The notes under the pieces are model-generated. The model did not search any database. It was not told the DNA's origin and saw only the letters and a list, made by a program, of their open reading frames with translations. A stretch of 64,000 nucleotides of DNA, taken from assembly GCA_964348695.1 (NCBI GenBank), contig CAYGDI010000001.1, forward strand, positions 210,414 through 274,413, read 5' to 3'. How positions within the stretch are numbered: the stretch's first letter is position 1; the number at the start of each line of letters is the position of its first letter. Of this stretch, positions 1-7,768 are shown one piece after another. The stretch comes from JACPYF01 sp964348695 (GTDB taxonomy: Bacteria; Patescibacteriota; Saccharimonadia; Saccharimonadales; Saccharimonadaceae). The position numbers were made by a program, and so were the translations under genes.

Positions 1-1710
1 TCCGCCGTCGGTCACTTGGTAGCTGACGACTAGGACTGACCTACCGCCAATAGTTTGTGTTGAAATATTCGCAACCGAAACTGTCTGGTAGCTGCCATTT
101 ACGTATTTGCGCAGTGTAAAATCTTGTGCTGGTGGGTCGTAAAAATACTGTGTTACAGTGGTCGTAAAGCCTGGTGTGCCACAGTTTGCGGTGAAATCTA
201 GCAAGCCCAGTGGGTATGTATAGCTAGTATCGCTACCAAGATCGCTAGCGCGTCGTAGCTGAGTGCTGCTGAGGGTACAGCTACTGTTGACAACCAGTGT
301 GCTGTACTCTCCCGTGATGGAATTTACGATCGATGTGACATGATCTTGGGTGGAATCGTCTGTACCGTCATCGTCACCGTCGCCGCTATTTGGAGCTGCT
401 CGTTCGGTGGCATTTTCTATACCATCGCCATCATCGTCATTTGTAAGGGTGAGTGTCGATGTTCCAACGTTGTTAGTAATGCCGGAAAGTCCCGAAACGC
501 TGGCAGAAGAGATGGTGTAACTACCGGCTATGGCTGATTGAACAGGTACAGAAACAACACAGTTTGCACCACCAGAGACGGTACCTCCGGTAATAGTCAC
601 CGTGCTACCACCTGTGTTTGCAGTCAGCGTACCGCCACAGCCGTTTGTCTTTGTACCAGAACCTAGCACAAGGTTGTTCGGTAGTGTGAATGTGTATGCC
701 AAACTGTTTGCCGATGTCAGCAATGTGTTGACGATAGAGATGCTCATCTGTACAGGCGTATCGAGCTCGGCCGAAGATGATGCTAGTGAAGCGTTGAGGT
801 TTGTCCCCTGTTGTGTGGCGAACTGTTCTAGACTGGCGGTTTGTGTACCCGGTGTAGAACCTAAGTTCCACTGTGTCATCAAACCTGCATCGTGGTTACT
901 AGCTGTCACAACATAGCCGATATTACCACCGGACTGAACGGTGCCATACGGTACACTAAAGCTTTGTGAAGTTGCGCCATCGAATATCTTTGAACCTGAA
1001 ATTTCGCGGAATCCGAACATGATTTGTGACGAAGTATTGAGTGATATCACAGAACGCACGGGCGAAGTCAGCATGATACCGTAACCTTGGTCTGAAGAGC
1101 CTGGTGCGGTGTCACCACCTAGATAAAATTTGACGGCTTCGGTATTGCCATCCGGTATTGTGAATGTGTACGAATCTGTCACATAGTCGTTTGGATATGT
1201 ATAGGTGACGGTACGATCCATTGTGTACGTCATGCTGTTTTTGACTGCAGTATAGCGTACAGTTGCGGCTGAATTGCCTGTCGTCGAGGTTCGCGTGCCA
1301 GTCGATGTTGCGCCAGAGGTCGAGATGATTTGTATAGATGACCAGTTGGCTGCACTACCTGCTGGTCCTGATTGTCCGTATAATGTTCCTCCAACATTGA
1401 GCATCGGCGCACCTGCACCGCAACAATATTGCCTGGTTGCACGATAAACTACACCGTCTTGGCCAGCCACTGCAGAGTCGTAGCTAGAGCCACCTGGGGC
1501 TGAATTGATAGTAAAACGTAGTCCGTCAGAGCCGTTAGTTTGTATACCACCACCTGGGTTGAGGGTGACTTGTTCTACGCCTCCCTGCCCACTAGCGGCG
1601 TTCGCATCTGAAGCGGCGTAGATGAAACCTAAAGTCGCAAGAATGACGAGCATAGCGCCAATGAACGCTTGTATAGATATGTGTAGTATATTTCGTTTCT
1701 GTTTGTACAC
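1..1710 (-). CDS. Large secreted surface protein, choice-of-anchor U type (N-terminal part)
   Basis: The frame stays open for 570 codons and runs off the left edge. It starts at a GTG preceded by AGGGG. The N-terminus is a signal peptide: basic YKQKR, a hydrophobic stretch from about residue 11 to 35, then small residues (ASDANAAS) suited to cleavage. Next comes a Gly/Ser/Thr-rich region, then at about residues 330-430 a DUF11/DUF7933-like beta repeat with a paired-cysteine pattern (NGCGGT, GANCVV). A thrombospondin-3-like acidic Ca-binding stretch follows (NDDDGDGIENATE, DGDDDGTDDSTQ). The visible end matches the choice-of-anchor U domain (TYPLGLLDFTANC). Such proteins are usually displayed on the cell surface; a role in host contact is inference. 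The C-terminus and any anchor lie outside the window. Confidence 0.85.
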   Translation of the reverse strand, partial: MYKQKRNILHISIQAFIGAMLVILATLGFIYAASDANAASGQGGVEQVTLNPGGGIQTNGSDGLRFTINSAPGGSSYDSAVAGQDGVVYRATRQYCCGAGAPMLNVGGTLYGQSGPAGSAANWSSIQIISTSGATSTGTRTSTTGNSAATVRYTAVKNSMTYTMDRTVTYTYPNDYVTDSYTFTIPDGNTEAVKFYLGGDTAPGSSDQGYGIMLTSPVRSVISLNTSSQIMFGFREISGSKIFDGATSQSFSVPYGTVQSGGNIGYVVTASNHDAGLMTQWNLGSTPGTQTASLEQFATQQGTNLNASLASSSAELDTPVQMSISIVNTLLTSANSLAYTFTLPNNLVLGSGTKTNGCGGTLTANTGGSTVTITGGTVSGGANCVVSVPVQSAIAGSYTISSASVSGLSGITNNVGTSTLTLTNDDDGDGIENATERAAPNSGDGDDDGTDDSTQDHVTSIVNSITGEYSTLVVNSSCTLSSTQLRRASDLGSDTSYTYPLGLLDFTANCGTPGFTTTVTQYFYDPPAQDFTLRKYVNGSYQTVSVANISTQTIGGRSVLVVSYQVTDGG

Positions 1711-1762
1711 CTTTTCCCCTATTGATCCCAGTTCTCACACTTTTGTAGGATACTTATGATCA

Positions 1763-1791
1763 AGAATACTACTGTAGTCAAAAAAACACAA
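1763..1791 (-). promoter_or_regulatory. Putative promoter of the surface-protein gene
   Basis: On the minus strand a -35 TTGTGT and a -10 TATTCT are separated by 17 bases. This gives a leader of about 45 nt before the GTG start. No other use is obvious for the 100-bp gap. Confidence 0.45.
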
Positions 1792-1811
1792 GCTTAATCT
1801 TTTGCGAACTA

Positions 1812-2798
1812 TTATTGAAAAAACAAACTCCACACGTAAAATAGCCCGAAAAGAACAAGTAATACGATTGTGGCTACAGGTACTTTTGTTGCAAGACGTT
1901 TGCCTGGTGCCGCGATGACATTTTGACTGCGGTCACCTACCCGAGAATCGGCGTAGTAGTCGGTCTGCTCGGTGAATTCTTTGTTCAAAAGATTGGCGAT
2001 ACTCACGATCTCTTGCAAGCGTTTGGCATCTGTGAGTTTGAGCTTTGACGGTGAATATAGATATAGTGAGTCGTCGATAATTTCGCAGTCGTAGTCATGA
2101 GCGGCATCTATCATAGCCTGCATAACATCAGGTGTAAAGACGTACAAAGCATCGGTTTTGTACTGTGCTGGTGCGAAGAGTGTGAAGTGTGAATTAAAAT
2201 CTCCTTCTAGCTCTAGTTTTTGATCATTAGAAAATCCTGTTGGCAGATTGGTGAATTTGCCAAAGAGATTGTTCTTTTTTGCATCGAGCACCATGTGAGG
2301 TAATCTCCGCGGCAGTTTGATACGAACATATCCGTAGTCGTGTGTTTGTCTATTTTTTCCACTACCAGTTTCGTATTGGTAGTTGCCTATTTCGGCAAAA
2401 GCTTGATTGGCGGCACTTAGTACAGAAGTAAACTCTTGTGAATCGCCTTGTTGGAATATCAAGCCTGGGCGACCATCAAATCCGAAAGATTCTTTGTATG
2501 TTAGGTTGTTTTGTTTTGCAAATTCTTTCAGGCGAATATGTTTTGCTGCTGAAAAGTAAAGACCTATGACAACAACGAGTATGAATACGCCTATAAAGAA
2601 AAAGAAAAAAGCATTTTCTATCAGTATGAGCGCCAGAAACATACAGGTAAACGCTATGACAACAGCAGCGGTATATGTGATAATATTTGTTTCGAAACTA
2701 CCTGCTCCATGTGCGATTCTTTCTTTGAAAGTGACTTTTCTCGAAAGAGCCGAGTAATCAAGTGGCTTGTTGTTCGTGATACTACCCTCGCTGTTCAT
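1812..2798 (-). CDS. Membrane protein of unknown function
   Basis: 328 aa. Two hydrophobic segments lie close together at about residues 40-85 and one at the extreme C-terminus (about 305-326). The soluble middle of about 215 residues looks alpha/beta and has no recognisable catalytic motif. The layout recalls DUF3137-like proteins with two N-terminal helices and a cytosolic domain, but I cannot assign a family. The -10 TATAAT (TGT-extended) ends 8 nt before the ATG with no Shine-Dalgarno, so the mRNA should be leaderless. Confidence 0.7.
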   Translation of the reverse strand: MNSEGSITNNKPLDYSALSRKVTFKERIAHGAGSFETNIITYTAAVVIAFTCMFLALILIENAFFFFFIGVFILVVVIGLYFSAAKHIRLKEFAKQNNLTYKESFGFDGRPGLIFQQGDSQEFTSVLSAANQAFAEIGNYQYETGSGKNRQTHDYGYVRIKLPRRLPHMVLDAKKNNLFGKFTNLPTGFSNDQKLELEGDFNSHFTLFAPAQYKTDALYVFTPDVMQAMIDAAHDYDCEIIDDSLYLYSPSKLKLTDAKRLQEIVSIANLLNKEFTEQTDYYADSRVGDRSQNVIAAPGKRLATKVPVATIVLLVLFGLFYVWSLFFQ

Positions 2799-2853
2799 AT
2801 GAAAGTATTATAACATCTTGGATATTGTAAAAGCCGACGGAGGTTTGGTGACC

Positions 2854-3027
2854 TCACGCCGGCTTGAAACGAAAGAACATTTTGAGCCACTGGAGTACTC
2901 GGCTCGGTGTTCGTTCGCTGTGAAAAAGTGAATTGACTGCACCGCAATAGCGGCAGACGATTCTGGCTCCTATGCCATTTTTTAGCAATTTGCTTGTCTG
3001 AGTGTGTTTGCATTCTCTACAGATCAT
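2854..3027 (-). CDS. Small zinc-ribbon protein
   Basis: 57 aa. Two CxxC knuckles (CREC at residues 3-6 and CRYC about 20 residues later) are expected to bind one zinc. The C-terminal third is basic and aromatic (VLQWLKMFFRFKPA). I chose the internal ATG because AAGGAG lies 11 nt upstream and the protein then begins at the first knuckle; an in-frame start 11 codons earlier is possible. Function is unknown; nucleic-acid or protein binding is typical of such ribbons. Confidence 0.6.
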   Translation of the reverse strand: MICRECKHTQTSKLLKNGIGARIVCRYCGAVNSLFHSERTPSRVLQWLKMFFRFKPA

Positions 3028-3099
3028 GCCCTGTACTACTCCTTTTTGCGTGGTTTGCAAAAAACCAATATCTACATGTTACTACACAATATGTCTAAA

Positions 3100-3720
3100 T
3101 CATTTAGAAATGATTGGTGATTTTTGGACAAAGCTATTTTGTTCGAGGACTTGCAAAATTGCGCTGGCTACCTCGTCGCGGCCAACATATGGTTTGGTAG
3201 GCCCGTTTTCACGTAGTGTGAAGGGTTTTTCGGCGACATTCTGTAGTTTGAGTACCCGAATAACTGTCCAATCTACATCACTTTGCTCTAGTAGTTTGAC
3301 GTGTTCTATGCCGTCTTTGACACGGTTTGGGTCGACGATACTGATACCGAGGTTTAAGAATCTATCTAGAAGCGTTATTTTGTCGCCAGGAAAGCGCACG
3401 CCAGTACCTGTCAGGCTGACGATACGTGTGACGCCTGTGGATTTCATGCAATCTATAACTGTAGATATAGCCTGAGTCTGCACATGAGCTGGTGAACCTT
3501 TGACATGGCCGATCAGGCTGACGACTGCATCGCAGCCAGTGATAAGTTCCTTGACCTGATCTGGATTTGTTGCATCGCAATCAACTGTGGTGAGTTTCGG
3601 GTTATTTGGCAGGTAGCTTTTGCCTAGTATGCCACCGCGGACCTGGTGGCCAGCATCGAGCGCCTTTTGTACAAACGCTTGCCCACTACGGCCATTGGCT
3701 GCAATAACGGCAATTTTCAT
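3100..3720 (-). CDS. NAD(P)-binding Rossmann-fold protein, NmrA/SDR-like
   Basis: 206 aa. The N-terminus MKIAVIAANGRSGQAFVQKA is a dinucleotide-binding beta-alpha-beta with a GxxGxxG variant. Further marks are VDCDATNPDQV (acidic residue after strand 3) and CDAVVSLIGHVKG. The later VSLTGTGVRFPGD segment lacks the classical YxxxK, as in atypical SDR/NmrA NAD(P)H-sensing or epimerase-like proteins. Its ATG overlaps the stop of the heliorhodopsin gene (TAATG), so the two are translationally coupled. Whether it is an enzyme or a redox sensor cannot be told from sequence. Confidence 0.75.
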   Translation of the reverse strand: MKIAVIAANGRSGQAFVQKALDAGHQVRGGILGKSYLPNNPKLTTVDCDATNPDQVKELITGCDAVVSLIGHVKGSPAHVQTQAISTVIDCMKSTGVTRIVSLTGTGVRFPGDKITLLDRFLNLGISIVDPNRVKDGIEHVKLLEQSDVDWTVIRVLKLQNVAEKPFTLRENGPTKPYVGRDEVASAILQVLEQNSFVQKSPIISK

Positions 3721-4484
3721 TATGGTCGCAGTGTACCGGCAAAGACTTGCCAGGCTAGTAATGATTTTGCAACTAGGCTGAGGATGATGTACGCACGTTC
3801 GCCGTATAAGTAATTCGCCCAAGGGCCGATCTTTTTGTATTGCAACACCATATTGAGTGCAAAGCAGTTAAAGAATACAAAGATAGATACGAATATCCAG
3901 TAGACAAATGTTGGGGCAGCGCTGCCGTGGTCGGCGCCTGCCCACATGTACAGTGCGATAACTGCCCATGGCACGATACCAGCTAGACAGCCTATCCAGT
4001 AGCTGAGCCAGTTGGTCTTTTCGGTAGTTTGGTTATGAATCTCCATCACTAATCCCATGAGGTTCATGATTGCCGCTAGGACAAATATCATCAACAAGCT
4101 AGCACTGTCGTATATGCCGACCAATAGCGCAATTGCGACCATCATGACACTGGCAGATATAGAATATTCTATCCAGCGGGCTTTGTTGATGCCCTTTTTG
4201 AGGTTTTTGTTGTACGCACGATTATAAACTGTGGCGATCGTAAGGTGTGCAATTGCTGAGAGGAAGAAAAATGATGCGATCAATGCAGGTAGTGATAGAT
4301 CGAATAATGTGTCACTAGTTGGCTGTAGGCTGCGGGTTGCTGGGTCAAATGTCAGGTAGCTGACGCTAATCGGTAGTTCGAATGTTTTACTGAGTAGCAA
4401 TACGGCTACACCCTGGGCTGCATGTAACGCTGCCGCTATTAGATTTAGTTTTCGTAAACTTTTAGGCGTGATTTCCTTTACCAT
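3720..4484 (-). CDS. Heliorhodopsin
   Basis: 254 aa with seven hydrophobic helices, the usual size for the family. Helix 7 carries the retinal Schiff-base lysine in LSLVAKSLLAWQ (K240). Helix 3 has the counterion glutamate in KARWIEYSIS (E106). Two histidines of the heliorhodopsin core are present (H21 and H80), with S236 one turn before the lysine. Heliorhodopsins are retinal proteins with inverted topology (N-terminus inside), usually not ion pumps and thought to be photosensory or regulatory. The -10 TATATT with TGn extension ends 6 nt before the ATG, so the transcript should be leaderless. No retinal synthesis gene is in the window, so retinal would have to come from elsewhere in the genome or from outside the cell. 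Confidence 0.93.
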   Translation of the reverse strand: MVKEITPKSLRKLNLIAAALHAAQGVAVLLLSKTFELPISVSYLTFDPATRSLQPTSDTLFDLSLPALIASFFFLSAIAHLTIATVYNRAYNKNLKKGINKARWIEYSISASVMMVAIALLVGIYDSASLLMIFVLAAIMNLMGLVMEIHNQTTEKTNWLSYWIGCLAGIVPWAVIALYMWAGADHGSAAPTFVYWIFVSIFVFFNCFALNMVLQYKKIGPWANYLYGERAYIILSLVAKSLLAWQVFAGTLRP

Positions 4485-4544
4485 AATCGCAATATAACAT
4501 AAGCATATTAAAAATGCCTAATATTGTTTTTGTTGCAAGTTGTT

Positions 4545-5057
4545 TTACAGCGCTGCTTCGACTGCTGCCCAGGTAGCGTCTGGGTTGTCTTCCGGTACTA
4601 CTATGCTGACCTGGTCGCCTAGTTTTGCTTTGAAGTACGTTACACTAGCGAGCAAAATACGGTATTCTGTACCATTGACTTCAACAAAATAGCCGCCATC
4701 GTGTTGCATCAGAGTGCCGATGACTTGTTTTCGCGGTACTGGACCTATTTGTTTGTAGAGAAAGTTTCCGCCCTCGGCTATGGTTAGTTTCAAAATATCG
4801 CCTTCGACGAGTTTTGATTTAGATGCGTAGTTTGCAGGTACTGGGTATGTTTTACCATCTGGGCCGATCATACTTTGACCGTCAAAAACTCCTTCGATAA
4901 CCTTGCCTGTGATTTCTTCTGGTTTGACATGAGGTAGAGCAGACTCGTCGTCACCTACTATACTGATTAATAGTTCTTTGGCAGCAGCCAAGTTTGTTTC
5001 GGCTTCCTGAATAAGGCCTCTTAGCCTTTTTGCTTGTTTTTCTGGTAATTCAGACAT
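4545..5057 (-). CDS. Conserved-looking protein of unknown function
   Basis: 170 aa. The first 35 residues look like a helical hairpin or coiled coil (EKQAKRLRGLIQEAETNLAA). The rest is predicted beta-rich with small-barrel character (VIEGVFDGQSMIGPDGKTY, VEGDILKLTI, IGTLMQHDGGYFVEVNG). This suggests an OB- or translation-protein-like fold, but I cannot name the family. A weak AGGAA lies 12 nt before the ATG. It is the first gene after the heliorhodopsin promoter region on the same strand. Confidence 0.6.
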   Translation of the reverse strand: MSELPEKQAKRLRGLIQEAETNLAAAKELLISIVGDDESALPHVKPEEITGKVIEGVFDGQSMIGPDGKTYPVPANYASKSKLVEGDILKLTIAEGGNFLYKQIGPVPRKQVIGTLMQHDGGYFVEVNGTEYRILLASVTYFKAKLGDQVSIVVPEDNPDATWAAVEAAL

Positions 5058-5191
5058 GTACTCGCATGTTCCTATCTGTCTGTTTTTGACTTATTTCTAT
5101 CCCTCGCAGAATACCACTCATACCCCCTTTTAGTCAACAGTTTTCTTTTCCACAACAAAATATGAGGTAAGGAGAAAAGCGTTGTAAAAAA

Positions 5192-5605
5192 TTATTCACT
5201 GCCTTCTACTGATCGCGGTAGGTCTAGAAATTCTGATGCATCTGCATCGTGTAGTACGGCTGCTAGGGCTTGCGTACCAAGACTAATATTGTTCTCGACT
5301 GACTCTGTTCTCTTTTGCCATTCACGTGCTATGCCAGACAGAATGAGCTGCTGGCATTCGTCGTAGCTGACTCGGGTTTCTGGCAAAAACTTTGCAGTGA
5401 GTTGCAAAGTCATAACATCGAGTGTTTTGACAAAATCATCCAGATCTATCACATGTTCGTGATCGGTTGTCGCTGCCGAAAAAAATCTTCTATATAGTAG
5501 GTCTCGATATTCCATGACAGCATCCCATCCTTCGCTGTTTTTGTCTATACGGTCTAGCAAAATTTTATATGCATCTTCTCTTGCTTGTGCGGATGGTTGT
5601 TCCAT
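5192..5605 (-). CDS. Hypothetical protein, helical
   Basis: 137 aa, soluble and almost entirely helical by residue pattern, with an acidic C-terminus. No motif recognised. GAGG lies 5 nt before the ATG, and TATACT boxes further upstream fit a short leader. Confidence 0.55.
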   Translation of the reverse strand: MEQPSAQAREDAYKILLDRIDKNSEGWDAVMEYRDLLYRRFFSAATTDHEHVIDLDDFVKTLDVMTLQLTAKFLPETRVSYDECQQLILSGIAREWQKRTESVENNISLGTQALAAVLHDADASEFLDLPRSVEGSE

Positions 5606-5681
5606 ATGGTCCTCGCTTTGTTAGATACAAGCTAGTATAACACTATATAAATAGAATTTACACAATAGTCATAAAATGTTT

Positions 5682-5721
5682 CTCTCTCGCAACAATCAAC
5701 GTTTTGATTGCTAAGAGAGAG
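5682..5721. other. Imperfect inverted repeat between two small genes
   Basis: Two 17-nt arms (CTCTCTCGCAACAATCA and its partner) match at 14 of 17 positions around a 6-nt loop. It lies between the stop of the downstream-reading cysteine-rich gene and the start of the next minus-strand gene. The T-run on the minus strand is weak, so it may be a poor terminator or a processing stem. Confidence 0.5.
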
Positions 5722-5758
5722 GACAGAAGGAAACTGCTGAGCCTCTCGTTTTTGCATG

Positions 5759-5782
5759 CTCACTTAGTTGTTACTAAGTGAG
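5759..5782. other. Perfect 10-bp hairpin across a stop codon
   Basis: CTCACTTAGT, a 4-nt loop, then ACTAAGTGAG. The minus-strand left arm encodes the last residues of the small cysteine-rich protein and the stop codon lies in the right arm. There is no T-run, so RNA stabilisation or recoding-neutral termination are both possible. Confidence 0.55.
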
Positions 5783-5967
5783 ATAAGCGGTGCGGTAATA
5801 CCTGCTTGTGTGCGCAAACAATGTGAACACACACCTCCTTTGCACAAGCCTCCTTCGATACGCAGGCTTGCTCCTCGACGTTTGTAATAGTCATCGTCGG
5901 GCAAGCAAGTATATTGTCTGCCGCAGTCTTCGCATTCAACTTTCATGTATCTTTGGTCGATTGTCAT
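5764..5967 (-). CDS. Small cysteine-rich, probably zinc-binding protein
   Basis: 67 aa with six cysteines: CEDC plus YTC near the N-terminus, then a C-rich cluster with CSHC about 25 residues later. This would suit one or two zinc sites. Shine-Dalgarno GGAG sits 4 nt before the ATG, which supports this start over the methionine seven codons later. Function unknown. Confidence 0.6.
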   Translation of the reverse strand: MTIDQRYMKVECEDCGRQYTCLPDDDYYKRRGASLRIEGGLCKGGVCSHCLRTQAGITAPLISLSNN

Positions 5968-6006
5968 GTCTCTCCACCTCGCTACATATGTGTGGGCGGG
6001 TTTAGC

Positions 6007-6378
6007 TCACTTGACTTTGAATTTGCATTTGATGATGCACTCGCCTGCCTCGTACTTGATCTTTACCTTGACTTTGCCCTGAGGGAACATTTCTCCCCAG
6101 GCGTCTTCGAGCTCGATTTGTAGAGGTTTGCTGAGTTCAAAAAACGAAAACAGTGCGTTGGCGATACCGCCCCAGAATCGAAGTTCGATTTTGTAGGTCT
6201 TTTTGTCCGGGTTTTGTTCGAAATGTGCGGATGCTCCTTCGAGAAAGTATCTCGAAAGAAATTCGGTGTACTCGCGTACCACGCTCTGCATATTTCGGCA
6301 TAGCACATTGAAAAAGAGATCTTTCTCGAGAGTCTCGATGATCTCTTCTAGCTTTTTTTCAAAATCGCTGTCACTCAT
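6007..6378 (-). CDS. Hypothetical protein with shared 5' element
   Basis: 123 aa. An N-terminal amphipathic helical region is followed by beta-strands of alternating charged and hydrophobic residues (KKTYKIELRF, GKVKVKIKYEAG, CIIKCKFKVK). I chose the internal ATG because AAGGAA lies 7 nt upstream and the region above it looks like a leader: TATAAT about 70 nt up, then a small ACACG/CGTGT hairpin. The leader shares a 17-nt element with the gene at 39119-39508. No family recognised. Confidence 0.55.
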   Translation of the reverse strand: MSDSDFEKKLEEIIETLEKDLFFNVLCRNMQSVVREYTEFLSRYFLEGASAHFEQNPDKKTYKIELRFWGGIANALFSFFELSKPLQIELEDAWGEMFPQGKVKVKIKYEAGECIIKCKFKVK

Positions 6379-6387
6379 CGTGATTCC

Positions 6388-6404
6388 TTCTGTCGAATTG
6401 TTAA
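6388..6404 (-). repeat. 17-nt leader element, copy 1
   Basis: On the minus strand TTAACAATTCGACAGAA lies 9 nt upstream of the start codon and directly after a short hairpin. The identical 17-mer occurs at 39520-39536 in the same orientation, upstream of another unknown small gene. Confidence 0.55.
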
Positions 6405-6527
6405 AACACGTCAGGCGTGTAAACTCCATAAAACTGTATGGTAAGCAAATTATACTAAAAAATAGCGCATACATCAAAATACCGCTCTAAAATGAACGGT
6501 ATTTTGAAATAGTAGTAAAGCGCTTTA

Positions 6528-6938
6528 CTAAGAAAGTTCTACTGCTGCGCCTGCTTCTTCTAGAAGCTTCTTAGCAGTATCTGCTTCGTCTTTGCTAACT
6601 TTTTCTTTGACTGGTGCCGGAGCGCCGTCAACGATAGCTTTAGCTTCACCTAGACCTAGTCCAGTGATTTCTTTTACAGCTTTGATGACTGCAACTTTTT
6701 GTGCGCCTGCATCTTTTAGAGTTACTGTAAATTCAGTTTTCTCTTCTGCTGTGTCTGCACCTGCGTCACCGCCAGCTGCTGGAGCTGCTGCAACTGCTGC
6801 TGGAGCTGCTGCTGATACACCCCATTCATCTTCAAGGTGTTTAACAACCTGTGAAAGCTCGAGAGCTGAAAGTTTGTTGAGCTCGTCAACGATTTTCTTT
6901 TGGGCTGCGTTTAGTTTTACTGATTCTGTATCTGCCAT
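6528..6938 (-). CDS. rplL: 50S ribosomal protein L7/L12
   Basis: 136 aa. It has an N-terminal dimerisation domain (about 1-45), an Ala/Gly/Pro-rich hinge (AAAPAAVAAAPAAGG), and a C-terminal factor-binding domain with TEFTVTLKDAGAQKVAVIKA and GLGLGEAKAIVDGAP. It forms the ribosomal stalk that recruits translation GTPases. It is slightly longer than usual because of the hinge. AGGAG precedes the ATG, and it follows rplJ by about 20 nt in one operon. Confidence 0.97.
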   Translation of the reverse strand: MADTESVKLNAAQKKIVDELNKLSALELSQVVKHLEDEWGVSAAAPAAVAAAPAAGGDAGADTAEEKTEFTVTLKDAGAQKVAVIKAVKEITGLGLGEAKAIVDGAPAPVKEKVSKDEADTAKKLLEEAGAAVELS

Positions 6939-6959
6939 GATATTCTCCTTTGGTTAAAA

Positions 6960-7484
6960 TTATCCTTGTTCTGCCTTTTGCGCTAGGACTTGTGTGAATC
7001 CGCGCTGTGCGCCATTTGCTACACCCAAGAACTGGGTGAGAGGAGCTGACATAACGCCAACTAGCTGTCCGCGTAGTTGGTCTTTGCTAGGCAAGTTTGC
7101 AAGTGATTGGACAGTTGCTGTGTCGAGTACATTGCCGTCGCTAAACCCAGAGACCAATTGTAGGTCAGTATGAGTTTTTGCAAATGCAGCGATAACTTGA
7201 GCTGGCGCTATCTCGTCCTCTGAAGAAAACGCATAGAGCAGCTGGTCGGTTAGAGATGAAGTGTCGGCATCTTTGTAAGATGCGTTTTCACCCAAAGCCA
7301 CACGTACAAGACGGTTTTTGACTACCTTTATCACAACGCCGTTTTCACGAGCCTTTTTGCGCAGTTCCTGCATGTCTTGCACGCTAAGTCCTGTATATTT
7401 TGCTGTGACAGTTATTTTTGCACTAGCGAATAGCTCTGCAAGTTCTGCGACTAGTTCTTTTTTCTTGTCTTTTGTGATTGCCAT
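6960..7484 (-). CDS. rplJ: 50S ribosomal protein L10
   Basis: 174 aa, normal length. N-terminal RNA-binding domain with TKDKKKELVAELAELF, the KYTGLSVQDMQELRKKAR block and VVKNRLVRVAL. The C-terminal helix carries the L7/L12 dimers. First gene of the rplJ-rplL operon, preceded by a structured L10 leader and an AGGAG site. Confidence 0.97.
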   Translation of the reverse strand: MAITKDKKKELVAELAELFASAKITVTAKYTGLSVQDMQELRKKARENGVVIKVVKNRLVRVALGENASYKDADTSSLTDQLLYAFSSEDEIAPAQVIAAFAKTHTDLQLVSGFSDGNVLDTATVQSLANLPSKDQLRGQLVGVMSAPLTQFLGVANGAQRGFTQVLAQKAEQG

Positions 7485-7520
7485 ATAAAATGACTCCTGT
7501 TTAGTTGTATCGACCTTGTC

Positions 7521-7620
7521 CTTAAAACCATAAACTCCGACTCAGACCCGCAAAATTACCAGGGCAATGTAACTTCGCTACTCGGGGAACGAGAGTCTTC
7601 GCTAGAGTTTATGGTTTAAG
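7521..7620 (-). promoter_or_regulatory. Ribosomal protein L10 leader RNA
   Basis: Directly upstream of rplJ, a long outer stem pairs CTTAAACCATAAACTC with its near-perfect complement about 70 nt later. It encloses internal stems and a kink-turn-like region. This is the known L10 leader architecture, in which L10 (with L12) binds its own mRNA and represses translation. Assignment rests on position and the long stem; no covariance search was possible. Confidence 0.8.
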
Positions 7621-7640
7621 GTATATCTCGACTTTTTACA

Positions 7641-7677
7641 AATAAAAAAGTCTTTGATTCTCGCATTACCAAAGACT
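7641..7677 (-). terminator. Rho-independent terminator after tmk
   Basis: Minus-strand stem AGTCTTTG / CAAAGACT with a 12-nt loop, followed by TTTTTTATT. It ends the dcd-thyX-tmk transcript before the rplJ leader begins. Confidence 0.85.
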
Positions 7678-7768
7678 AATAACAATCTTGTTTTTACTCC
7701 TCGGTGGCTTGATTAAGTCTGACGACCGCCACTGTCTTCGGGTAATGTTCATGTACTATGCTAACAAA

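Noticed and set aside
340..916. Plus-strand open frames across the left edge
   Set aside because: They are antisense to the 570-codon secreted protein frame, which has a signal peptide, domains and a ribosome site.
3002..3475. 157-codon plus-strand frame
   Set aside because: It lies antisense to the Rossmann-fold gene and has no domain pattern or ribosome site.
6592..6957. 121-codon plus-strand frame over rplL
   Set aside because: A mirror of the Ala-rich L7/L12 coding sequence; low-complexity Ser/Ala product.
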